Below, piece by piece: positions 50,876 to 59,908 of a stretch of DNA of 64,000 nt. A program made the translations under genes and the position numbers. Within the stretch, counting starts at the first letter, position 1. Each line of letters opens with the position of its first letter. The notes beneath the pieces are model-generated. The model searched no databases. It had not been told where the DNA came from and worked only from the letters and a program-made list of their open reading frames with translations. Source of the DNA: Paenibacillus sp. SYP-B3998 (GTDB lineage: Bacteria > Bacillota > Bacilli > Paenibacillales > NBRC-103111); contig NZ_JAAIKC010000009.1 of assembly GCF_010820665.1 (NCBI RefSeq), positions 186,001 to 250,000 of the forward strand, in the 5' to 3' direction.

Positions 50876-52402
50876 ATGTCTTTAACACGTAAGTCAAACA
50901 CAACTTGGACCGTTGTCGGCTTGATGCTAGGTCTTTTGCTAGCCTCGCTTGATCAAACGATCGTTTCTACGGCAATGCCTACTATCGTTTCAAAATTAGG
51001 AGGTTTCGATCAATTCGTATGGGTCTTTTCTGCATATTTGATCGCCAATGTGACGGCAATGCCGATATTTGGTAAATTATCAGATATGTACGGGCGTAAA
51101 TTATTTTTCATAATTGGGATTATTGTGTTTATGATTGGTTCTGCTCTTTGTGGAACGGCCACTTCCATGACAGAATTAATTATTTATCGCGCTGTCCAAG
51201 GTATTGGCGGCGGGGCGCTTATGCCCATTACGTTCGCAATAATTTTCGATATCTTTCCTCCACAGAAACGTGGGAAGATGCAAGGGCTCTTCGGAGCAGT
51301 TTTTGGATTATCCAGCGTCCTGGGGCCTATCATTGGTGCTTACTTCACGGATCACGTGACTTGGGAATGGATTTTCTTCATTAACCTCCCTCTTGGGGTT
51401 GTCGCTCTATTGTTAATCATGTTTTCTTATCATGAGTCGGTGGAGCACAGCAAAGCGAAGATTGATTGGGGCGGCACGATTTTGTTAACCGCATCGATTA
51501 TGTCCTTGATGTTTGCCTTGGAACTTGGGGGCAAAGAATATGCTTGGAATTCCTTGCAAATTATTGGGCTATTCGCTGGATTTGTTGTGATTTTGGGGAT
51601 ATTTATCCTAGTGGAGAAATATGCTGCAGAGCCGATTGTTCCCCTCGATTTGTTCAAAAATCGGCTGTTCACCTCAAGTATGGGTGTAAGTTTTGCCTAC
51701 GGTGCTGTTCTTATCTCAGCAGGTACGTACATACCGTTATTTATTCAAGGTGTTTTTGAAGGTTCAGCTACGAGTGCAGGTTCTGTTTTAACGCCGATGA
51801 TGCTAGGGGTTGTTGTCAGCAGTGCGTTTGGAGGGCGCTTCATTGGGCGATTCTCCTATCGGAATGTGATGATTGTCTCTGTCGTATTACTGATCATCGC
51901 GACATCGCTTTTAGGCGGAATTTCGATTGATTCTAAACGTTGGCTTATCACAATTTATATGATTCTCTTAGGCTTGGGTATTGGTGCGTGCTTCCCGATC
52001 ACCTCTATGTCAGCTTTGCATAAAGTTGATTTTCGCCGCAGAGGAACAGTAACTTCATTAGTTGGTTTTTTCCGTTCCGTAGGCTCCGCAATTGGGGTTG
52101 CTGTGTTCGGTAGTGTGCAGGTGAATTCCTTAACTGATAAAATTAGAGCTTCCGTTCAAGACCCAACGATGGCTGAAAAGTTTCATGATGCTCGTGTGTT
52201 GCTTCAGCCGCAAGTTCGTGCACAAATCCCGCCAGATGTGCTGCATAAGCTGCTTACGGCATTGGCCGAATCTATCGCGGTCGTTTTCCAAACAACAGTT
52301 GTATTAGCCGTTATCGGCTTAATTTTCATCCTCTTTATGGGCAATGCTAAGTTGGAAGTCGGCAATGCGCCTGTCAAAGATAGCATGCCTTCAGGGCACT
52401 AG
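50876..52402 (+). CDS. DHA2-family (EmrB/QacA-type) multidrug exporter
   Basis: This 508-aa major facilitator protein has 14 predicted helices. Helix 1 carries LDQTIVSTAMPTI, the D1-like motif of DHA2 transporters. GKLSDMYGRK is motif A and GPIIGAYFTDHVTWEWIF motif C with its extension. ATG 50876 is chosen because AAGGAG lies 8 nt before it. It pumps drugs or toxic amphiphiles out with H+. A PadR regulator follows 14 nt later. Confidence 0.9.
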   Translation: MSLTRKSNTTWTVVGLMLGLLLASLDQTIVSTAMPTIVSKLGGFDQFVWVFSAYLIANVTAMPIFGKLSDMYGRKLFFIIGIIVFMIGSALCGTATSMTELIIYRAVQGIGGGALMPITFAIIFDIFPPQKRGKMQGLFGAVFGLSSVLGPIIGAYFTDHVTWEWIFFINLPLGVVALLLIMFSYHESVEHSKAKIDWGGTILLTASIMSLMFALELGGKEYAWNSLQIIGLFAGFVVILGIFILVEKYAAEPIVPLDLFKNRLFTSSMGVSFAYGAVLISAGTYIPLFIQGVFEGSATSAGSVLTPMMLGVVVSSAFGGRFIGRFSYRNVMIVSVVLLIIATSLLGGISIDSKRWLITIYMILLGLGIGACFPITSMSALHKVDFRRRGTVTSLVGFFRSVGSAIGVAVFGSVQVNSLTDKIRASVQDPTMAEKFHDARVLLQPQVRAQIPPDVLHKLLTALAESIAVVFQTTVVLAVIGLIFILFMGNAKLEVGNAPVKDSMPSGH

Positions 52403-52416
52403 GGAGGGTGTAAGGA

Positions 52417-52995
52417 ATGTCGATAAAGCTAGTCATTCTCGGACTGTTGATGGAGGCCGATCGGCATACGTATGAGATCCGGCAGACGATGAAAGAAAGA
52501 AGCATGCATAATTACATGAAGCTGCAGGACGGCTCCTTGTATTATGCGATGGATCAGCTTAAGAAGGATGGGCTCGTGGAAGCGGTCGAGGTTGTGCGGG
52601 ATACGAATCGCCCGGAAAAGACGATCTATCACATTACGGATAAAGGCCGCAAAAAATTCCAGGAAATGCTTTTAGAGCAGCTGCACGAGGAAATCTGGTA
52701 TCACCATCCGCTTTATGTAGCATTGCCCTTTACCGTGCATGGAGATCAGGGGAAAATAGCAGAGATTCTTGAACATAAAATTATGGCCCAAAAAATAGTC
52801 ATGCAAAGAGCGAAAAGTCTTTACGAGGAGCATATTGGAACCGTTCCGCGTGTGGTACTCCAGATGATGGTCGGCTCGTATAAGCGTGCTTTTATGGAGC
52901 TGAAATGGCTGGAACAGCTGCATATTGATGCCAAAGAGGGGCGCCTTCAAGAAAGAGGAACACCGCTTGAAGTCGACTGGGATCGAATCGAATGA
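52417..52995 (+). CDS. PadR-family transcriptional regulator
   Basis: This 192-aa protein has the winged-helix PadR domain at 1-90 (LVILGLLMEADRHTYEIRQT, LQDGSLYYAMDQLKKDGLV) and a C-terminal helical dimerisation domain. Genes of this kind next to exporters are usually repressors relieved by the exported drug. It is co-transcribed with the exporter, and a palindrome in the operon promoter is the likely operator. Confidence 0.9.
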   Translation: MSIKLVILGLLMEADRHTYEIRQTMKERSMHNYMKLQDGSLYYAMDQLKKDGLVEAVEVVRDTNRPEKTIYHITDKGRKKFQEMLLEQLHEEIWYHHPLYVALPFTVHGDQGKIAEILEHKIMAQKIVMQRAKSLYEEHIGTVPRVVLQMMVGSYKRAFMELKWLEQLHIDAKEGRLQERGTPLEVDWDRIE

Positions 52996-52997
52996 AC

Positions 52998-53041
52998 AAA
53001 GCCGTAGTTACCTTCACAGGATGAAGGAGCTACGGCTTTTT
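52998..53041. terminator. Bidirectional terminator between padR and mocR genes
   Basis: AAAGCCGTAG (52998-53007) pairs with CTACGGCTTT. An inner CCTTCA/TGAAGG extends the stem. T-tract at the right. Confidence 0.8.
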
Positions 53042-53047
53042 AGCGTG

Positions 53048-54490
53048 CTACGGCTCCAAAATGCGCGCAAATTTGGCGATGCCTTCTTCGATTTCCTGAC
53101 GGTTTGCTCTAGCGAATGAAAAGCGCACATAGCCTTTATCTGCGCCGTACACCCCGCCTGGAACGAAAAGGACACCTTGCCGAATGCCTCGTTCAAGCAA
53201 TTCCGTTTCTGCAATAGGCTGTAATAACTTGCACCAAATGTGATAACCTCCGGTCGGTTTCACCCATTCCGCTTTGCCTGTTAGATGCTTATCCATGGCT
53301 GCTAACATATAGTTTCGCTTTACCGTGAGGCCAAGCAGTACCTTCTCGCGCTGCTCCGTCCAGGCAGAAGAAGTAATGAAGGTCTCGACGAGATGTTGGA
53401 GGAGTGGACTCGTTCCGAAGTCCATCTGCTGCTTGGCATCCGCCAATCTATCAATAACGGAGCTAGGACCGACCAACCAACCAAGCCGCAGACCGGGAGC
53501 AGTCGTCTTGGACATGCTGCCAATATGGAGGATAGACTCCTTCGCTCCACTAAGCGCTAATAAGGGAAGAGGTGGATCAGGTTCGCCCGTCAACGTTATC
53601 GAACCAAAAGTCTGATCCTCGACGATAGGAATGCGATGCTCCTCGCATATCTGAATCAATCGCTGCCTTCTTGCTAAGGGCAAGACAGTTCCCGTCGGAT
53701 TTTGATAAGTGGGGCTCGTAATGACCATCTTAATCCGATGCATTTTGTGTAGAGAAATCAGTTCGTCGGGCAAGAGACCGTCTTGATCGACGGGAATACG
53801 CAGTAAACGAATGCCGGATGCGCCGAACAACGGTAGAGAGTAATGGTACGATGGACCCTCGATAGCAATGCTATCGCCTGGGCTTAAGAGACATTGGGCA
53901 ATTAAATGTAAGGCTTGTTGGGCGCCGGACGTTATCAAAATGTGCTCAGGCCGACAGCTGATACTGGAAGTACGAAAAAGGTGAGAAGACAGCGCCTGTC
54001 TCAGAGAAATTTCTCCTTTGGAATCTGGATAATGCAGTGGTAAGGGAAGATTGCTTTTCTTCAGCATATCGGCAACCAGGTCGGCGGGAAGGAGATCGGG
54101 TGACATCTCGCCATCAGCTAAATTCAAGTAGATAGGATCCATTGTCAGTTCTCTTACTTTACGCAGGAGAGTTTGCGTTGGACGAAAAAGTCCAGCTGCC
54201 ATATAACTGCGCCATTCGGAGAACTTTGAAGCAGATATGTTCCATAGGCTATCGCTAACGAAAGTTCCACGGCCTTGGGCGGATTGAATCAATCCGACGG
54301 CGCGAAGCTCCTCGAATGATTTGGTCACGGTGCTGCGATGAACACCTAACAATGAAGATAAATACCGCTCAGTTGGCAGTTGACTGCCTGGAGCAAGGGT
54401 TCCTTCGACAATCATGGTCTCGATTTGCCTTGTGATTTGCATAGGGATGGACTCTTTATGATCTCGGTTTCGATTGATTTCAATATTCAT
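53048..54490 (-). CDS. MocR/PdxR-type GntR-aminotransferase fusion regulator
   Basis: This 480-aa protein has a GntR winged helix at about 1-80 (LAPGSQLPTERYLSSLLGVH, RSTVTKSFEELRAVGLI). It is fused to a class I aminotransferase-like domain with the PLP Lys in GSMSKTTAPGLRLGW. Members sense PLP or an amino acid through the aminotransferase domain. It is divergent from a LysE-type exporter, and repeated AATTGGC sites lie in the gap. Control of that exporter is likely. Confidence 0.88.
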   Translation of the reverse strand: MNIEINRNRDHKESIPMQITRQIETMIVEGTLAPGSQLPTERYLSSLLGVHRSTVTKSFEELRAVGLIQSAQGRGTFVSDSLWNISASKFSEWRSYMAAGLFRPTQTLLRKVRELTMDPIYLNLADGEMSPDLLPADLVADMLKKSNLPLPLHYPDSKGEISLRQALSSHLFRTSSISCRPEHILITSGAQQALHLIAQCLLSPGDSIAIEGPSYHYSLPLFGASGIRLLRIPVDQDGLLPDELISLHKMHRIKMVITSPTYQNPTGTVLPLARRQRLIQICEEHRIPIVEDQTFGSITLTGEPDPPLPLLALSGAKESILHIGSMSKTTAPGLRLGWLVGPSSVIDRLADAKQQMDFGTSPLLQHLVETFITSSAWTEQREKVLLGLTVKRNYMLAAMDKHLTGKAEWVKPTGGYHIWCKLLQPIAETELLERGIRQGVLFVPGGVYGADKGYVRFSFARANRQEIEEGIAKFARILEP

Positions 54491-54542
54491 CGTTTATTTC
54501 AATCCTTTGTATGAACGCTCTTTCTTACTTTTATCTTCCGTT

Positions 54543-54594
54543 AATTGGCTTGTGAAATCAACTGCCAATTGGCTCCTGACTGTGTCGGCCAATT
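54543..54594. promoter_or_regulatory. Repeated AATTGGC sites between mocR-type gene and lysE-type gene
   Basis: AATTGGC (54543-54549), the palindrome GCCAATTGGC (54564-54573) and GCCAATT (54588-54594) recur at about two-turn intervals. They are candidate binding sites for the MocR-type regulator. Confidence 0.5.
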
Positions 54595-54649
54595 CGATTA
54601 AGCTGAAATCACTAAACAAGCGCGTACAGAAAGAAAGGAGAAAACGAGT

Positions 54650-55294
54650 GTGCTTTTATCTGCGTTTATTAAAGGCTTTATATTTTCATTATCGCTGTGT
54701 TGCGATCTCGGGCTTGTAAATGTAGCGATGATAAAGACGGGGATGGATAAAGGGTTTAAGCGTTCATTTCAATTGGGGTTCGGTTCATGTTTTGGGGATT
54801 TGACGTATTTGGTTTTAGCGCTTCTTGGTGTAACGGTCATTTTTCAGATTCCCGTCGTTCGGTGGGTGATGTGGATTGGTGGTACGCTGGTACTTGCGTG
54901 GATGACGATTCAAATGCTCCGCAAATCACTAAGTAAGCAAGAGGAGCTGGCATTTTCGGGGGCTCCGACGAAGGAGGGGAAACAATTCTGGTGGGGGCTT
55001 GGTTTAACTTTATCGTCCCCTACGGTTATTCTATGGTTTGCAGTTGTCGCTGGACCGATAATTGCTAGCTTCGGTACCCACGACATGACAACAACGACTG
55101 TGTTTATTGCTGGTTTTTTTGCGGCTAGCGTAGTCTGGTCAGGTTTTATTGCGTTAGTTTCCGGCGTTTCCCGGAAGTGGTCCAGCGCACGATTCATACG
55201 TATCATGTCGCTGGTCTCCGCGGTTTTGTTTTTGATTCTGACAGTGAAAATTTTTATGGACGGTTGGCAGCATTTGCTCCATCCTGCGGCATAG
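54650..55294 (+). CDS. LysE-family amino acid exporter
   Basis: This 214-aa membrane protein has about six helices and starts at GTG 54650 behind AAAGGAG. GFGSCFGDLTYLVLALLG and GLGLTLSSPTVILWFA match the LysE/RhtB pattern (GxxxGD and the helix after NP, here SP). It exports an amino acid or derivative. It is divergent from the MocR-type regulator. Its last 41 bp overlap the convergent HAD gene. Confidence 0.85.
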   Translation: MLLSAFIKGFIFSLSLCCDLGLVNVAMIKTGMDKGFKRSFQLGFGSCFGDLTYLVLALLGVTVIFQIPVVRWVMWIGGTLVLAWMTIQMLRKSLSKQEELAFSGAPTKEGKQFWWGLGLTLSSPTVILWFAVVAGPIIASFGTHDMTTTTVFIAGFFAASVVWSGFIALVSGVSRKWSSARFIRIMSLVSAVLFLILTVKIFMDGWQHLLHPAA

Positions 55295-56063
55295 CTTTTC
55301 TGATGAAGTCCTGCAGGTCTTCACAAATCATGTCTGGCGTCACGCCAGCAGATTCAAGCTGCGCTTGAACATTTTCGGCCGTAGCAACGCCTGTTAACAC
55401 GAGTGCTGTACGGCAGCCAGCCACTGCGCCACCACGGATGTCGGTAGCGGCATTGTCGCCGATGACCCAGACATCCGCGGGAGGAAGTCCTAACCGCGCG
55501 ATGGCGTAGTTCATAATGATCGGCGACGGTTTGCCGATCACTACCGGCTCCACGCCCGATGCCGAAGTAATCGATGCGGCGAGGGAGCCTGCCCCCGGCA
55601 TAAGTCCTCCATCCGACGGCAGCATGCGGTCGGGATTCGTTAAAACATAGGCTGCGCCATTCTTAATATGGCGAACTGCCTCCGTCAGCTTCGTGTACGT
55701 GAAGCTGCGATCAATGCCCTGGACGACGAAGTCTGGCGTCTCTTCTGTCAAGAGGAAGCCGGCAGCCTCGAGGGCTATTTGTAGTCCAGCTTCGCCTACT
55801 ACGTGCACGCGGCTTCCGTGCCTTTGTTCGGCCATGTACTGCGCGGCCGCCTGGGAGGAGGTGTACACGGCATCAGGTGTTACCTCGATACCAAGCTCAT
55901 GCATGTGTTCCGCTACCTGCTGGGGAGTACGGGAGGAATTGTTGGTCACGAGAAGGTACGGCAAGTGGTTATCGTTAAGAAGACGAATGAAAGCCGCTGC
56001 ATGAGGAATAGGCTCTCGTCCACGATATAAAGTTCCATCCAAATCAATCAGGAATCCGATCAT
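55254..56063 (-). CDS. HAD-superfamily phosphatase, NagD-like (TIGR01457 type)
   Basis: 269 aa from ATG 56063 (MIGFLIDLDGTLYRG). The HAD motif I is DLDGT, motif II TNNSSR, the cap domain is of the NagD type and motif III/IV is GDNAATDIRGG. Such enzymes dephosphorylate nucleotides or small sugar phosphates in Bacillales. Convergent with, and overlapping by 41 bp, the LysE-type gene. Confidence 0.88.
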   Translation of the reverse strand: MIGFLIDLDGTLYRGREPIPHAAAFIRLLNDNHLPYLLVTNNSSRTPQQVAEHMHELGIEVTPDAVYTSSQAAAQYMAEQRHGSRVHVVGEAGLQIALEAAGFLLTEETPDFVVQGIDRSFTYTKLTEAVRHIKNGAAYVLTNPDRMLPSDGGLMPGAGSLAASITSASGVEPVVIGKPSPIIMNYAIARLGLPPADVWVIGDNAATDIRGGAVAGCRTALVLTGVATAENVQAQLESAGVTPDMICEDLQDFIRKAMPQDGANAANRP

Positions 56064-56118
56064 TATTTTGCACTTCCTTATCACAGTCTTTTTTCATTCG
56101 TGCTGAGTTACCCTGTTA

Positions 56119-57780
56119 TTACATAGAAGGGAGCGTTATTTCTACTGTGGTTCCCTCCCCTAATTTGCTTCGAATTTTCATTGTACCACCATGGCCTTCA
56201 ATGATTCGGTAACAGACCATGAGACCAAGTCCAGTCCCTTTTTCCTTTGTGCTGTAGAAAGGCTCACCTAGCTTTGGCAGTCGTTCAGGCGCTATTCCGC
56301 AGCCTTGATCAATGAACCGAATGATCAAGTTTTGCCCATCTTCCGCAGGTAATGCTTGGATAAGCATAATGCCGCCTAGCGTCATCGACTCCAGTGCATT
56401 TTTAAGGATATTAATAAATACTTGTTTAAGCTGGTGTTCGTCGCAGGAAACAAGTGGGAGTGAGTAAGCGATCTCATCTTCGATTTCGATGTTACCTAAC
56501 AGCGCCTGTGGCTGTAACAGCTCAATCGTGCTCATTACAATTGAATCCAGTCTACGAGCCTCGAAAAGAATAGCCTGGGGCTTGGACACAAATAGAAATT
56601 CATTGACGATAAATTCAATGCGCTGAAGCTCTTTTTGCATAATTTCTATATAATATTGCTCCTTGGGACTATTTGTCTTCAAAAGCTGTAAAAAACCTTT
56701 CAAGGCAGTCAGAGGATTGCGAATTTCGTGAGCCACGCCAGCGGCTAATTGACCAACTGCGGATAATTTATCGGATTTGATCAGTAGTTCTTGGGTTTTT
56801 TTCTGTTCTGTTATATCTTGAAACGTGATGACGGTACCAAGAAGATGCGCTTTTCCTTCCAACATGGGACTGCACATATATTCTACGGGAAAGCTGGTTC
56901 CGTCTTTTTTCCAGAAGAGGTCCTCTTTCACCACAGTCACTTCTCGATTCAAAATCGTGCTTAGGATTGGACTTTCTTCCTTCGAGTAAAGGCTCCCATC
57001 ACTTTTTTCCGGCCGGACGAGATTGTGAATTTGTCTCCCTAGCATTTCATCCACTTTCCAGCCTGTGATCGCTTCAGCAGCTTTATTCCAGAAAATTGTT
57101 CTACCGCTCATATCAATGCCATAAATACCTTCAGAAACAGAATTAAGAATGAGTTGATTTTGCTTATGTAGCTTATCAATTTCTTTCTTTTGTTCTTTGA
57201 CTTCGGTCAAGTCTTTTAGAATGGCATAAACACCAACGATGTGTCCATCGACCATGGTTGGTACGAAAGTCACGTTGGATTGCACAGGAAACCCTTTCTG
57301 GTGAACGAAAGCAGCTTCAAAATGCTGTGGCATCCCGGCAGAAGCAACCTGAAAATGATGCAGTGCCTTGAGTAAATCAGGAGGATTAATCATGGGTATG
57401 AATGAAGTAAGCAGGGAAGCTTCTCGGCTTAAACCGAGCAGATGTTCTAAACCGTGATTTGAAGTAAGCACCTCGCCGTCCAAGCTGAAGGAAATAATAG
57501 AATCCGGGTGATTGTCATAAAGAGACTTGTAACGCTCGACGCTTTCTTTTAATTTCACTTCTCTTTCTTTAATTTGCTTGAAGAAATAGAAGGCAAGTCC
57601 CACGATGAAACAGATAACTAATATATCTGCGGCAATTCCTACATGCTTAATATTTTGTAAAAAAACAACGCGATGCAGCACGATCGAATCTATCAAGAGC
57701 AAAAGAAAAGCGAGGGTATGATAAACTAGCGCAATTTGAAATAAAGTCCAACGTTGAGTCGTTGTCTGTTTTTTGAACAT
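56119..57780 (-). CDS. PAS-containing membrane histidine kinase, sporulation-kinase type
   Basis: This 553-aa protein has two N-terminal helices (about 12-32 and 45-65), then two PAS domains (about 85-200 and 210-330). HisKA has the phospho-His in AHEIRNPLTALKGFLQLL (about 346), and the HATPase has NILKNALES, DQGCGI and GTGLGLMV. The layout resembles KinB/KinE kinases that feed the Spo0A phosphorelay. No response regulator is adjacent, which fits that role. Ligand unknown. Confidence 0.85.
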   Translation of the reverse strand: MFKKQTTTQRWTLFQIALVYHTLAFLLLLIDSIVLHRVVFLQNIKHVGIAADILVICFIVGLAFYFFKQIKEREVKLKESVERYKSLYDNHPDSIISFSLDGEVLTSNHGLEHLLGLSREASLLTSFIPMINPPDLLKALHHFQVASAGMPQHFEAAFVHQKGFPVQSNVTFVPTMVDGHIVGVYAILKDLTEVKEQKKEIDKLHKQNQLILNSVSEGIYGIDMSGRTIFWNKAAEAITGWKVDEMLGRQIHNLVRPEKSDGSLYSKEESPILSTILNREVTVVKEDLFWKKDGTSFPVEYMCSPMLEGKAHLLGTVITFQDITEQKKTQELLIKSDKLSAVGQLAAGVAHEIRNPLTALKGFLQLLKTNSPKEQYYIEIMQKELQRIEFIVNEFLFVSKPQAILFEARRLDSIVMSTIELLQPQALLGNIEIEDEIAYSLPLVSCDEHQLKQVFINILKNALESMTLGGIMLIQALPAEDGQNLIIRFIDQGCGIAPERLPKLGEPFYSTKEKGTGLGLMVCYRIIEGHGGTMKIRSKLGEGTTVEITLPSM

Positions 57781-58135
57781 GATTGACTTTCAGCGCTCCT
57801 TTAAGTCATTTTCTCCCATAAGTGTATCAGGATTCGACAGAAAATTATACATTTTACCTTCCTTTTGTTCAAAATAGATCATGTTGGAAGCATCTTCCTT
57901 GTGATATAATTGTGAAAATTTAAAGAGAAATTCCAATGGGCAGTCTCATAGGTCTATTCGGAAACATATAAATGAGCCCTTCAAGGTTACATTTTAGGGA
58001 GCCTGAGGAGGATAAAAAGTAAGTAGTTGGTACTATTTTTAGAAAAAATGAAGTGTACTTGTCCCGGAAATTTAGGTATAATGTAACAAAAGGTCGTTTT
58101 TCTGCGGATTTTATTCACAAAGGAGATCGGAGCTT

Positions 58136-58594
58136 ATGAAGGCTGAGTACATTCATCCCTTTCTAGAGTCGGCTAGAATCGTCATCGAGCAAGTAGCTAA
58201 CATTCGTCCTACAACAGGGCAGCTCGGCGTCAAAGACGTCAAATTTGTGGAAAAGTACATCTGGATTCAAATTGGGATGACCGGACAAATGGAAGGCGAT
58301 ATTGTGTTTGGCTTAGCCGAAGAGGTTGCTCTGAAGATGGTTTCTGCTATGATGGGTGGATTTACAGTGACAGAAATGGATGAAATGGGCAAAAGTGCCA
58401 TATCTGAGCTTGGAAATATGATTAGCGGGAACGCAAGCACGATGCTGTTCAATCAAGGAGTTCGGGTTGATATTACGCCTCCAAAGATCGTACAGTCAGC
58501 AACGGCTGCAGGCTTTGTACCTAAGAAAGCGTTGACGATTCCTTTAATTATGGATAGTATCGGTGAGCTGGACATTCAAGTTCTCATTACGTAG
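58136..58594 (+). CDS. cheX: CheX-like phosphatase/chemotaxis protein
   Basis: This 152-aa protein of the CheC/CheX/FliY group contains the catalytic pair in SELGNMISGNAS (E91, N94), the ExxN motif of CheY-P phosphatases. Size and single motif fit CheX. No chemotaxis genes are adjacent. It lies in the same direction as the SDR gene, separated by a terminator. AAGGAGATCGG precedes the ATG. The 355-bp gap before it shows only a TATAAT near 58075 without a good -35. Confidence 0.82.
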   Translation: MKAEYIHPFLESARIVIEQVANIRPTTGQLGVKDVKFVEKYIWIQIGMTGQMEGDIVFGLAEEVALKMVSAMMGGFTVTEMDEMGKSAISELGNMISGNASTMLFNQGVRVDITPPKIVQSATAAGFVPKKALTIPLIMDSIGELDIQVLIT

Positions 58595-58631
58595 CATCCG
58601 TTTCGCACGGAGTTTTAATATGCTAGAATCG

Positions 58632-58666
58632 ATGGAGTGCTGCTGAAGCGGCGGCTCCATTTTTTT
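58632..58666 (+). terminator. Intrinsic terminator after cheX
   Basis: ATGGAG-GCTGC and GGCGGC-CTCCAT pair around GAAG, followed by six or more T. Confidence 0.85.
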
Positions 58667-58699
58667 ATATGATCTGACAGTAGTAAGGAGAAGTCTACA

Positions 58700-59476
58700 T
58701 TGAATATTAAAGGGAAGATTGTATGGATAACAGGAGCATCTAGCGGGATTGGTGCTGTAATGGCGTATCAATTCTCGGCTAAGGGTGCGGTACCGATTCT
58801 TACAGCTAGAAACACGGATAAATTAGAGGAGATCGCTGCAGGATTGCCTGGGCAGCACGCTGTATATCCATTAGATGTAACGAATACAGAACAAGTAGGC
58901 GATGTTGTTAAGCTGATCATCGAACGATATGGTCGTATTGATATTCTAATTAACAATGCCGGCTACGGCATATTTGAGTCATTTGTAGGGGCTCCTTTTG
59001 AGCACTTTGAAGATATGATGAACGTTAATTACTTGGGCTTGGTTCGCTGTACGCAAGCAGTTTTGCCGCACATGCTTCAAGCTGGGAATGGTCACATTGT
59101 CAATATCGCATCTATGGCCGGCAAAATAGGTTCAGCCAAATCCACCGGTTATTCAGCAACAAAGCATGCGGTTCTTGGCTTTACGAACAGTTTGAGGCAG
59201 GAACTCAACGGTTCAGGTATTTCAATTACCGCGATTAACCCCGGTCCAATTGCTACTCCTTTCTTCGACAAGGCAGACCCAAGCGGCAACTATGTGAAAA
59301 ATATCTCGTGGTTCATGCTGAAGCCTGAGAAAGTTGTTAGAGAGCTTATCGATGCGGTTGAAAGAAATGTGCCCGAAAAGAATTTGCCGTTTATTGCTGG
59401 AGTCGGTGTCAAGCTATTTCATTTGTTCCCAAGAATCTTTGACCGCATAGCAACAAAAATGTTAAATAAGAAATAA
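58700..59476 (+). CDS. Short-chain dehydrogenase/reductase, DltE-like
   Basis: This 258-aa classical SDR starts at TTG 58700, which AAGGAG precedes at 9 nt. The cofactor motif is TGASSGIG (12-19). NNAGYGIFE and the catalytic YSATK (about 149-153) are intact. The C-terminal region is longer than in the FabG type and contains FMLKPEKVVRELIDAVE, as in membrane-associated SDRs of Bacillales. Substrate unknown. Confidence 0.85.
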   Translation: MNIKGKIVWITGASSGIGAVMAYQFSAKGAVPILTARNTDKLEEIAAGLPGQHAVYPLDVTNTEQVGDVVKLIIERYGRIDILINNAGYGIFESFVGAPFEHFEDMMNVNYLGLVRCTQAVLPHMLQAGNGHIVNIASMAGKIGSAKSTGYSATKHAVLGFTNSLRQELNGSGISITAINPGPIATPFFDKADPSGNYVKNISWFMLKPEKVVRELIDAVERNVPEKNLPFIAGVGVKLFHLFPRIFDRIATKMLNKK

Positions 59477-59527
59477 AAACGTTATCAAGATTATCCAAGC
59501 TCTTTACATAGGGAGCAGTGAAATATA

Positions 59528-59570
59528 AAAAAGCGAACCTCAATTCGGGAAAAATTGAGATTCGCTTTTT
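59528..59570. terminator. Bidirectional terminator between SDR and DUF2573 genes
   Basis: AAAAAGCGAA-CTCAATT pairs with AATTGAG-TTCGCTTTTT. It ends 1 bp before the stop codon of the convergent gene. Confidence 0.85.
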
Positions 59571-59571
59571 A

Positions 59572-59826
59572 TTATGGGTTTGGCGTACCTGACTTCAAGG
59601 CTTGATTCAAGTCGCGAATCTCTTCAAAAATCCGACGAACTTCAGCTTTTCCAGTTGGATGCGTTTGGTTCCAATGGGAAGCAAGAGCAGGGAGCGATTT
59701 ATGAATGTGATTATAAAGTGCCCAAATCTTGATTTTCTCAATCATTTCTGGTGAAGTATCGCCTGTAATTAACTCAGCTGTTTTCAACAATAAAGCATCG
59801 AATTCATTCTCAAATTCTGTATTCAT
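59572..59826 (-). CDS. Small YusU/DUF2573-family protein
   Basis: This 84-aa soluble helical protein contains LLLKTAELITGDTSPEMIEK and WALYNHIHKSLPALASHWN, which resemble B. subtilis YusU. Function unknown. GAAGGGATG precedes the ATG. Confidence 0.65.
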   Translation of the reverse strand: MNTEFENEFDALLLKTAELITGDTSPEMIEKIKIWALYNHIHKSLPALASHWNQTHPTGKAEVRRIFEEIRDLNQALKSGTPNP

Positions 59827-59908
59827 AGTTTCATCCCTTCGGATGGAATATTAAAGAGTAATTCCAGTCTAACGCAAGGCGCCACGACTGTCAAAAATGG
59901 AGGTTCTC

